Below are positions 47,901 to 59,900 of a DNA stretch of 64,000 nucleotides, piece by piece. Numbering within the stretch: position 1 is the first letter of the stretch; each line of letters opens with the position of its first letter. The DNA comes from Aquila chrysaetos chrysaetos (taxonomy: Eukaryota > Chordata > Aves > Accipitriformes > Accipitridae), in contig NC_044005.1 of the NCBI RefSeq assembly GCF_900496995.4, forward strand, positions 18,977,363-19,041,362, read 5' to 3'. Position numbers and translations under genes: made by a program. The notes under the pieces are model-generated. The model did not search any database, was not told the origin of the DNA, and worked only from the letters and a program-made list of their open reading frames with translations.

Positions 47901-50900
47901 TCTTATTAGGTGCAACAACACTGCCCACCCCAAACTTTTACAAGTTTGCATGTAATAATAAAAAAAAAAAAATCCATGGAAAATCAAAATGTTTCCATTA
48001 AAATGTCTTTTTTTGGGGATCAAAAGTACTGTAGATTTGAATTTTGCTTCATGTTAGCTTTGTTGTTTTCTACTTTTGAGTATCAATAGAGGAAGCACAT
48101 GAAAACCACATGTATTTATCACAATTTTCACATGGCTATGTGATTTTTTCTTTTCTTAGTCTTCCAAAGTGCAAGGGACACATGATGCTGAACAAAGTGA
48201 AATATGCAAACTGCAAAATATTGTTAAGGTAAGATGACAACTTAGACTACTGTATTCTTGATGGTTTTGCATATGGTCACATGACTTCTGAATGTAGTTA
48301 AAATGTGTACAACACTAGCACTTACATTTTCTCTATTAAAAATGCATGTGGGCATGTAATAGCACAGCAACATTTCAGTCAGCAGTACAATATTTAAAAA
48401 CAGTCAGTTACTCTGTGAAAGGGTATTTACGTGATTTGATGAATATAGCATGTAAGCTTAAAAGAATGACATTAGTATTTATGAGGGCAAATCACTTTCA
48501 GAAGCTGTTGATGACTTATGAGACTGAATTTTAGATACACAAAATAATTTCTTCTCCCTTCTCAGAAACATCTTGCCTTTTTTCATTGAAGATGTAAAAT
48601 ATGGATTTGCATGTCATCCTTGAAAGTTACTAGAAATATGTCCTAGTGTATCCACTTCCTATGACAGAGTTGTAATGTCTCTACATTGGTTTAGTGTTTG
48701 CTGTTGTGTAGACCATACTGTTTGTGTAAACATATTTTTAAAGGGGATGTCTTTTAACATGTTTAAAAAAATCCAAACCAGCAAAAGCCAAGAAACTTGA
48801 GGTCTCCTATGAGAAATCCTTTAATAAATCTTTAATTTTACTAGGGAAAACTTTTTTCTTTCTTTCGTATTTTTTCTTTCTTAAGCTTCTGTACTGTATT
48901 TTACCATTCTGTTTCTCTAATGATATTTGTAGGAGCTCAAACAGAATTTAAGTCAAGAAATAGATGAACATCAACATGAACTTTCAGTATTGCAGGATGC
49001 ACACAGACAAAAGCTGGTAGAGATAAGTCGTCGACACCGAGAAGAGCTGAGCGAATATGAAGAGCGAATTGAAGAACTTGAGAATCAATTACAGCAAGGT
49101 CTTTATTACCACATGCTTTTTTTTTTAATTTAATGCACAGTGAATTTTGGTTAAAGTATCAAATATGTATGTAACAGTGTAATAGATATCAAATACATGA
49201 TGTTTAGGAATTCAAATTTCAACTTTAATTCCCCTTCATGTTTAAGACACATGTGTGTCCTAGTATCTTTTATTCACTGTGGTTGGCTTGGACACTGGAA
49301 TGATAGCATTTCATCTTCTGACATATATCAATCTAGAGGGTCATTTTCTGTATATATCAAATGTTGTGCTCTAAATCCTACACTTCCTGGGTTTTTTTAA
49401 CTTACACTGAATATGGGCGTGGGCAAGACATACAAAGTTGAAGGTAAGAAAATCTCAACACAAAAATAATTTTGGTGAGAAGTACTGGACTCGATGATCT
49501 TGAAGGTCTTTTCCAACCTAAATGATTCTATGATTCTATGATTCTACTATGTGCCAACTGGGTTACTTGACAAAAGCTCAAAGATTGCCATAAGGACCAC
49601 GCCTTAGGCTGTCGCATGAGTAGGTTGTAGGAGAAGCTCAGTTGTTCTCACCAGGAGCTTTTCGTTATCTTGTAGGTATTTCATATTCCATAAAAATAGT
49701 CATATCGGGTTTCCTTTAGGGGCTTCTTTGCACAAATATATAAGATTTGCCTGTAAACCTCTGTTATCTATTAAAACTCTGACTTCGAAAGAGTGTATAC
49801 TGTCCTTTTGGAAAGAGAGATCCATTTTCTTTGAAAGAAGGGAAATATTTTCACAGCCTTTTAATTTCTAGGGTAGTGCTGATAAGGAATTTATTTCTTA
49901 AAATCAGATGCCTGTTAAGATGTAATCTGTCTTTTACTGCATGTGGGTATACCAGCAGGACTAATTTAATGAAGTCAAAGACAGAAGTTCCATATCTTTT
50001 GCATTACAAGTTATCTGTAAAATAAACACTGCTTACAGTTTTTGAAGAATTAGAGTATTTTACATTTTTATTTTGTTGCTTCTGTTTAACAACATAATAC
50101 AGACTGGGACAGGAGGAAATGTTTGAGCTTACACTAAAATGAATTCACAAGCACTGTGCTTTCATTTAACTTTTTTTTTCTGTACATGTTTTGATTATGC
50201 CTTTTTATACTCTGTAACTTACCTGGAAATTACATTGTGAAGCTTGTACAGAACTATGAATGTCATGATAGTATGGTGGATCTGTAAAAACATCAGTTCT
50301 GCAAAATGAAATCTTTAGGTGAAAAACTCTGCATCGTTTAGCAAGTGATATACTCATTTGTAGCAAATTGTTTTCTATAACAACCATTCAGCAAGCCTTT
50401 GAAATTAATTACATTATAAACAGGGATTTTGCATCAGGCTGAATTAGATGGGGTTTATAAATTATTTTTAGAAAATTGAGGGATTCCAAATCCTGATAAA
50501 TTAGATTCTGTCATCTCCCCACCAAGAGAGGTGGGGGTCAAGTATATTTTCAGTAAATTGTGAACAATGTATGTCTTGCAACACTTACCTTTTAAAAGTA
50601 TTTCGAGCCAGGGATGCCGAAGAATTTGAAAAGCTGCTTATCAAACCGGTAATATGTATAGCACTGCTTCAAATGTTAATTCTATTTAAGTAAGCTTTCT
50701 GTTGATGATGATGATGTCTTTGGTTTAGACTATCTCCCTTTGTCAGGAGAAGGGGTGGAAGAAGAGACTTAAAGCAAAAGATCTGCAGTGCTGGCTTTGG
50801 TTAATATTGCAAACAATCTTTTTTGCTTTTTAGATGGTGTGAGTGCTGATGCCATGGATGACTCTAAAATTAGTGAACAGAAAAAAAATGCTCAGAGTCT

Positions 50901-53900
50901 AGAAGGAGGAAAAGTAGAAGAGTTGCAAGTTGTAAAGGACCTAGAGGATGAAATAAGAAAACTAAATCACAAATTGTCTTCTGCCAAAGAAGAAAACAAA
51001 ATTCTTCTAAAAGAGCAAGAATTGGCAAAGGTAGAAAAAATCCAAATAACACAAGAATATGAAAATCTTAAATCTGACTTTAGTATGCTTCAAAGTTCTC
51101 TTGCAGAGCAAGATGCTCTCCTGAAAGAACAGGAGAAGAAGCTCCAATCAAAGACATCACTACCAGAAGATGTTGCCAGACTACAGCAAGCACTGTTAGG
51201 TACAAAGATGATGATTTATTTTTTTAATTTTTTTTTTTTTTTTTTTTAGTATATATTCACAGGTTTTCACTTTTCATGTTCAGAATTTATTTTAAGAATT
51301 TGGAACTGAATATGAGAATATGTACCTTTTAAAAATTGCTGCTTTAGAAAAGGGTTGTCCTTTGGGGTAAGGCTAAGCAGAAAAGGAGACATAATTGGGA
51401 CTAGTGTGATTATCACAGGGGTTTCTGATTAGGTAAGTAATCATGTCTGCCAACTGTTTGATAGGTTTTTCTTTCTTTAAAAGTAAGTAAGCCTCAATAA
51501 AAGTTGTTTGTTTAAATTCTAAAAGTACATTTTTTGTGTGTAAAGGCAGTCCATTGCTAATACCTTCTCCTTAAAGAAACACTGAAACATACCTGTTTAA
51601 GAACTATATCTGTATGTAGAAAATCTTTTAATATTGCATAACTGATACACTGTAGGACCAAAGTCCTCCTAATGTGGGCTCAGTTGTAAAAGTAATACTC
51701 TGCTTGGTGGGGGTGATTGATGGTACATTTGAATCTTTTACAGCACCGATGCTTATCATCACAAAATACTGTGAAAACTATTCTGAGCAGCAGAGTTCTG
51801 TTAGGGCAAGGTGGGAGAATGATTTGGTTTTATTGTTTGGAAAGGAGGAAAATGATGTAATTTTCTGTTTTCCTTTACAGAAAAAGAAAATGAAATAGCA
51901 AGACTTTCAAGTTTAAATCAGGTAAACCAATTTCTAAATTAAGCCAACAAAAAAGTTCATAAGAATGGTAACTGATGGAAAATACACATTCTGGCACTAT
52001 ACTTTTTTGGAGCATTCACAATTCTACATAAATAACCTTGTAATCGAGGAAATAATTGTAGATTATGTGCAGTTGATAGAAATAATACATTTTGACTTGT
52101 GAAACTCCACAGCATACTCTGTTAAAGAAAACTAGTGGAGTTCAACCTATCCCATTGCTACTTAGGCTGCTGTAACATACATTTAAAAAGTATTAATAGT
52201 ACATTCTGTAAAATTTGTCATTTTTCACCTCTTCTACTTTGGCACGTTTCAATTTTGACACTGTTATCAGTAGTAAAGTATCTCTTTTCTTCCATGTAGT
52301 ACTCTAATAATACTACATTCCACCTTAGTGATGAAGTTTAGCGGTGGAACAGTTTCTCTGGAACACGCCTTTGGTTTTTGGCAAAGTTGACTTAGTCCTT
52401 TATAAAGTCCTGCTTGAGAGCTTTGGCTTAGTTTACTTTGTATCCAGTAGTATTTTTCAACCGGGCTCTTCTGCGTTTTGCATGCATTCAAGAGTTCCCA
52501 TGGCATTTTTCATAAGGACGTTATTCAGATGTCCTTAATTAAAACTTCCTGTCTCACCATGCAGCATACTACATGTTTAGGGTGTGCCTTGGGAATAAAA
52601 TAGTTTACCCCAGCTGCGGATCCGTACCTCAAAAGTGGATATAACTTTGCTTGTCAGACGATGGCTTTTTGTGCAGAGGTTTGTAAATTGCACTCCTAAA
52701 CTTAGTGATGAGAAGATAAATGTGTATGTATGAATGCTAGAGACAAATACTTCACAATGAAGAATTTTTAACTGGGATAATATTCGTGTAGCCTTAGAGA
52801 TTCTAACATAAAAATGCATGCTTAATTGTTGAGGGGAAAAAAGAAACCATTTCAAATCTAAACAGTTTATAAATTTCAGCAAGGTAAGGTCTAATATTTA
52901 GAATTATTTTTTTTTTAACTTAAGGGGGGACTTGAGAAGGAACTGGCAAGTGCACAACGTAAAAATGAGAATATTCTTTCTGCGTATACTGAGGATCAGA
53001 ATTCAGAATTAAGTCAATTAAGACAAGACTTGGAGAGGAAACAGCATGAATTAAATGAAAGTATTGCTGAAAGAGAAACATTAATAGCAGAGTTGGAAGA
53101 ACTAGACAAGCAGAATCAAGAAGCTACTCAGGTAATAAATACTGCAGCTAGTTATTGAACTGCTAAAATAAATGTTTAGATTTGTGTGTGTGTGTTTATG
53201 TTTTCAATTGATCTTTGAACATAGGTAGCAGGGAAATACAAGTTATCCTCTGATGCTTAAAAAGAATGTTGGGACCAGTGTTTCCTGGGACCAGTGTTTC
53301 TCCATATCTGCCATCTCAATGCGAAATTCTGAAGTGCAAGAAATGCAGTTGTCATGGACAAAGAAATAATATAGCATGTCAGCTATCGATAAGGGATGTT
53401 ACTTTCCGAAGTGCAGTTAAATACTACTTGATTTTTCCTTGCAAGACTTTTGATGGTTTTTATCCTGCTAGTATTGTGACCTCTGTCTTATGACAGTACA
53501 CATAACATGAATGATATTTTAAACTATTTTTCTTTTCCTTTCATTATTTTTAATTATGTTGAATAATTAAGTTACTTTATTAGAGGTTCGTCATAATACG
53601 AGCATTTGTGGAGTAAGAAAAGGTCACCAATTATATGTAAGCTAAATGGAATGGTACCTTTTTGTCACTGTTCTGATGTATTTGACCTGTAAACATAGAG
53701 TTGCAAGCCATGTGTTTTCAATATTGGTTTACTTTACGGAATTGAACACTTGAAGTGTTTTCCCAGGAGATGAATCCTAGCAAGGGTGTTTTAAAAATAA
53801 GCTCAAACAAGAAGTTGAAAATAGAGATATGCATTTACTTCTGTAATTTGTTATTTAAAACTTATTGCCTCCCTGTTTTTAAGTAGTGGGTGTTTGCTGC

Positions 53901-56900
53901 ATGCTCATTCCAACTGCTCTGACAAATTCTGACAGTCCTTTTTCTTAAGTAGTTCTTTTTGTTCCTTGATTTAGGTAGCTAGCATTCTTTTGGGGGAGAT
54001 GGTGTTCTTGTTTTTAGTGAAATGTAATCTATCCCTATTCGATATTTGGTTTTAATTAATTAAGCATTGACTAGTTGATATTACTTGCCAACTTACATTG
54101 ACAACTATGAAGCATTTTTGTTTCCTCTCAATTTTTTTTTTTTATTGTTCAGAGGATAAAAATTAATGAAATGTATAGTTTGGCTGGTTCTCCTCTCCTA
54201 ATGAATTCTTGTTTGTGTTAATTTCAGCATATGATTACACTGAAAGAGCAGCTGTCAAAACAACATACAGAAACTGATAGTATCATCAAACAGCTGAAAT
54301 TCGACATAGATTTTGAAAGAAAGAAAGTATCAGAATTAGAAATTGAGAAGATGGAAACTATTAAGGAGTTAGATAGTCAGAAAGAAAAACTAAGCCATTG
54401 TTCATATGCACTTAATGATTTGCATATAAGTAAGCAGCAGCTTCAAGATAATATTAAAGATCTTCAGGAACAATTAAGGGAAGCCCAGGACTGTAATTTG
54501 CATAATAAAAAAGAAATTGGAGAATTGCAGCAGAGGCTAAAAGAAAGAGAGGAGGAACTTTCTGTATCCTTGAGAAAGTTAACAGAAAAAAGTAATCAGG
54601 AATCTAACTACACTTGTCAAGATCTGATTCTGAAAGAAAGAGAAGTAGAAATTGTGAGACTACAGAATGACATTTCAGAAAATAAACAACTAAATGAAGA
54701 CTTAGAGAAATCTCTGTCTGATCTCAGAATAGAAAATGGAAAGCTGATAGCAGCCACTGAAGAACTAAAACAGGAGTTAAGTGATGCCATTTCTGAGAAA
54801 AATAAAGTTTACTTGGAAAAAGACACTGTTGTGGAGGCTTTGAAAATGGAAAAAAGACAGTTAGAGAGCGAATTAAACCAGATGGAAAAGAGGCTTTTGG
54901 AACAGGCGCATAAGTATAAGCAAACTATTGAGGAATTATCAAACGCACGTAGTATGGATACCACTGCATTGCAGCTTGAACATGAGCGCCTAGTTAAACT
55001 CAATCAAGAGAAAGATTTTGAGATTGCTGAACTTAAAAGGAGCATTGAGCAGATGGAAGTTGACCATCAAGAAACAAAAGAGATGTTGACTACTAGCTTA
55101 GGAGGACAAAAGCAGTTGACAGAACTCATAAAAGAAAAAGAGGTATTTATTGAAAAATTTAAAAATCAAGCCTTTCAGGTGAAGCGGGAACTTGAAGAAT
55201 ATATGAAAGTTTCGAAAAAGCAGGATGTCTTGAAACAGAACTTGGAGGAAAAAGACAGAAGTCTTGCAGTCATGAAGGAAGAAAATAATCATTTGAAAGA
55301 AGAAATTGAACGCCTTAAGGACCAGCAAACTAGATCTACACCTGTGGTTGAGCCTAAAACTCTAGATATTATTATTGAACTTGAAAGTGAGGTAACGCAG
55401 TTAAAGGTGATAAAGAATAATCTTGAAGAAGAAATAGAAGTTCACAAAAAAACAATAGAAGATCAGAATCTAACAGCAGTGCAACTTCAGCAGTCTTTGC
55501 AGGAGCAAAGAAAGGAAATAGATGAGTCTAAATTTCAGTGTGAGCAAATGAATGTCACTCATGAAAGACTTTCTTTGGAGAAAGATGAGGAAATTAAAAA
55601 TTTGCAGAAAACAATTGAACAAATTAAAACTCAATTGCACAAAGAGAGACAGATTATTCAGACTGATTCCTCTGATCTTTTCCAGGAAACCAAAGTTCAG
55701 ACTCTTAATGGAGAAAATGGAAATGAAAAACATGACTTATCTAAAGCTGAAATTGAAAGACTGGTAGAAGGTATCAAAGAAAGGGAGATGGAGATTAAGC
55801 TTCTAAATGAAAAGAATGTTTCTCTAAGTCAGCAAATTGATCAGTTGTCCAAGGATGAAGTTGGCAAACTTACTCGGATCATTCAAGAGAAGGATTTAGA
55901 AATACAAGCTCTCAATGCTAGAGTCTCCTCAGCTTCCTATAGGCAGGATGTTCTTTGTCTTCAGCAGCAGCTGCAAGCTTATGTTATGGAAAGAGAACAA
56001 GTATTAGCAGTTCTAAGTGAAAAGACAAGAGAAAACAGTCAGTTAAAAACAGAGTATCGTAATATCATGGATATGGTTGCTGCTAAAGAAGCAGCTTTGG
56101 TAAGGTTGCAAGAGGAAAATCAGAAGTTATGTAATAGATCTGAAAACAGCAGTCAAGATATGTCTAGAGAAACTATTCAGAATTTATCCCGTATCATTCG
56201 AGAAAAAGATATTGAAATAGATGCTTTAAGTCAAAAATGTCAAACCTTATTGACTGTCTTGCAGACATCCAGTACAGGTACTGATAATGGGTCAGGAGGT
56301 GTTAACAGTAACCAGTTTGAGGAACTTCTACAAGAACGAGATAAACTAAAGCAGCAAGTAAAGAAGATGGATGAGTGGAAGCAACAAGTAATAACCACAG
56401 TTCAGAACATGCAGCATGAGTCAGCTCACCTCCAAGAAGAGTTACACAGGCTTCAAGCACAAATTTCAGTTGAAAGCGATAGTAATTCAAAGTTGCAGGT
56501 AGATTATAATGGTTTGATTCAGAGTTACGAACAGAATGAGAAAAAGCTGAAAAGTTTTAGTCAGGAATTAGCACAAGTTCAACACAGCATAGGACAGCTT
56601 CATAACACCAAGGATCTTCTCCTGAGTAAACTTGATTTGGTAACACCATCTGTGGCAATGGCTTCCACTGTTTCACAGCTTTCAGGCATTCAGTACAGTG
56701 CTCCTGATGTACTCAGCGATGAGTCTAAACTCCTTCAAAAGGAGTTGGAACAACTGAAAAAAAAGTTGCAAGAAAAAGATTCAACTATTAAGACTCTTCA
56801 GGAAAACAATCAACGATTATCTGATTCTGTGGCTACAGCATCAGAGATTGAAAGAAAGAGTCAAGAAGGGACTGAGTCAGAGATGAGGCAAATCAGAGAA

Positions 56901-59900
56901 AAACATGATGTCTTACAGAAATCACTTAGGGAAAAAGACATATTAATTAAATCTAAAACTGATCAGTTACTTTCTGTGAGTGAAAATCTTAGTAACAAAG
57001 AAAATGAAAATGAGCTTTTGAAGCAAGCTGTGACTAATCTTAAAGAAAGAAATTTAATTTTAGAAATGGATATTCGAAAACTGAAAGAAGAAAATGAAAA
57101 AATAGTTGCAAGGTGTAGGGAAAAAGAAACTGAATTCCGAGCACTTCAGGAGACTAATATGCAATTTTCAATGATGCTGAAAGAGAAAGAGTTTGAGTCT
57201 CACTCAATGACGGAAAAAGCTCTTGCTTTTGAGAAGCTCTTGAAAGAAAAAGAACAGGTATGTGCATTCATATTTATGAATATCTTTTAAAATTAGTCAT
57301 GTGGTAATGCATTTTTGTGTATATGTAGCTATCAAGTGTTTGCCTGAAATCCATTTGTGACTCCTTACTGCATTACACTACAACAAAAATCCTTCCCCTG
57401 CAAAGTTAAGAAATTAAAAGTCAGCAGGTGAGTGGTTTACAAGGTTATCTGTTAATTGTGCAGCCATAAACTACATTTTTCATTTATTTGGAAATTGCTC
57501 ATCTACTGAGCAGCTGCTTAATATTTTGCTTTGGCCCTGTTGTTCATTAAATGCCCTATTTTATTTTTCCTGTATTGTGCTCAGACTTCTGCAGAGTTGG
57601 CTGGCAGGACTAATTTTTCAATGTGCTTTCCTCTAGTGTTTGTCATTCCAATGTGATTGCTTCACAATGTCCCTGTGAGATGAATGGGTTTATGTATCTT
57701 GCTTTTATGGCTGGAGAAACTCCACTGGAGGAAAAAAAAAAAAAAAATTGGACAAGCTAAATTAATGGTTTATTCTCTAGAATTTGACATATGGAAAAAA
57801 TTTATACTACTTTGAAAGCGTATGTTCAGAGAAAAGTTGCAGCCGCTTATTAATTATCACTTATGTAATTTGAGGAAGAATCTTTTTTTTTAGAAGACCA
57901 ACAAATTATGTGCATCATTGATACACAGGTCAACAGCATGTTGTATGAACTGCTGCTGCTGGAGTTAATGAAGTAATGTGTGAATTGCCATTTCTCTTTG
58001 AGAAATAGGCGTTAAGTACAGTGCAAAAGTCTTCCTGTAGTTTTGACAAACACTTGACAGCAGAACTCCAGGATCTAGATACTTTTGGTTTGCTTTGTAG
58101 GCTCTGAAAGTATGTCCTAGTGGGCAGTCTTTTCTTGTAATTAATTCCAAACAAATAATTTTCTTTCTTTCCTCTGTACTGTCCAGGTCCCCATTCTCTT
58201 CATCTTGGTGGTTCTGGTTGCCATTCTTCAATCTTCTTTTACAGTCGTCCCCCTCCAGGCATACTGTTCTTATTCTCCCTGTTGCCTTTAGCATGCCTTT
58301 TCATTTTCCAAAGTGATGAGTATTGCCCATTATCAGAGAGTGGTATTTATGCAATCCATAGCTCAGTAACTTGGCATTAATTTTTTTTTCCTCTGCTATA
58401 AGTATAACAAAAAATTTCATGGAATCATAGAATTGTTTGGGTTGGAAGAGACCTGGACATTAAAAATCATCTAGTTCCAACCCCCTGCCATGGGCAGGGA
58501 CTCCTTCCACTAGACTAGGTTGCTGAAAGCCGCATCCAGCCTGGCCTTGAACACTTCCAATGATGGGGCATCCACAACTTCTCTGGGTAACCTGTTCCAT
58601 TGTCTCACCACCCGGATCTCTTTGAAGCATTTTCAAACTACCAACTAAATCTGCAGTGTAATGTATTTGGAAAAACAAAATATGAATTACATTTAACAAT
58701 ATGTGTCTGTTTAAATTTATCATTTTGAAGTGTCAACTTTGACGTGTGAAAAATGAGGCGTTTGGGTGGTTTGGGTTTTTTTTGAGAAGTTTGACTTAGG
58801 ACAGATGTTTAGCTCTGTTTGCTCATAGTAGAGGTTTCCCTATGCTGTTCTAAAGAAATACTATAGAATTACAATGAGAAGCTTTATTGTCTCAAAGTAC
58901 AGTTACATTGTGAAAAATAGCTTTGAATTACCATTGGGACTTCTTATGTTCACCAGTCTTGCCCATATAAAATACACTAATACTTTACAAATTCACTCTC
59001 TTACTATTTTGATTTTAATTTTTTTGTTCTAACTCGTGGAAATCTGCATTGTCTGGCTAGGTTCTCTGTGTTGCATGTCTTTGGCTTAGGCTTTCAATTT
59101 CACAAGCATGGAACATTTGTCTGGACATTTTTCTTGCACAAATCTGAGAAGTTCCTGTTACACATTTGTGTTCAGCATGGAGAACTAGGAAAAATAGTAT
59201 TCAAACAGTTTTGTATTTTGTGTGTGTGTCAGAAGATAACACACCATAAAAAGAGAAGGTTTGCCTGCAGGTTTATGGTTCTACTGCAAAAAGAATTTTA
59301 CTATATTCAGTTTGATTAATAAAAACAAATAATTGAAGCTCATAAGTATTAGTGATAAAAACAAAGATTGGTTTACTTTTATCCAACATATTCAATAAAA
59401 GTAACTGCTTCCAAAACAACATATGAGACAAAAGGTAAAGAGCATGCTGAAAAATTTCAAGTAACTGAAAATGCATTCACGTGTACAAGTGAATTCTATA
59501 ACTGCCATACTCACACTTCTCCTTTATATGCTGAAGTGAAGTTGTAGTAAATTGGGAAGTAAGTGGGAACATTATTCATTGAAATTTGACACCTGAAAAC
59601 ATGATGGACATTGCTGTGATTTACTGAAGTCTAATCTTTGGGTATGAGGTCACCTTATGGTTTGTTTTTAAAGATTTCTTCATGTGTTTAGTCTTTTTAA
59701 GTTCAGACAAGTTGACCTACCTAGGCTGATGCTTTACATGGGCATGGCCTAATAAATGGGTATCACAGAGAATAGTTTCCGAACACTGGGGGAAAAGTGA
59801 AATTTTCAAATATACAAGTGTCTGAGAGACTATGTGCATGGTACATTTCTCTTATCTAAAATAGGTATGTATCTGTTCACAGCAGTCAATTAAGACAATG

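Noticed and set aside
50788-50833. In-frame open sequence before TRIP11 exon 7 as an alternative start
   Set aside because: Short, intronic, and exon 7 joins exon 6 in exact phase at the 50831-50833 acceptor.
53186-53200. Short (GT)n run in TRIP11 intron 9 and similar CA/GT runs at 41144 and 59220
   Set aside because: Too short to be notable microsatellites.
55098-55733. Minus-strand open frames of 76 and 87 codons inside the big TRIP11 exon
   Set aside because: They are antisense shadows of Lys/Glu/Leu-rich coiled-coil codons, giving Phe/Leu-rich products.
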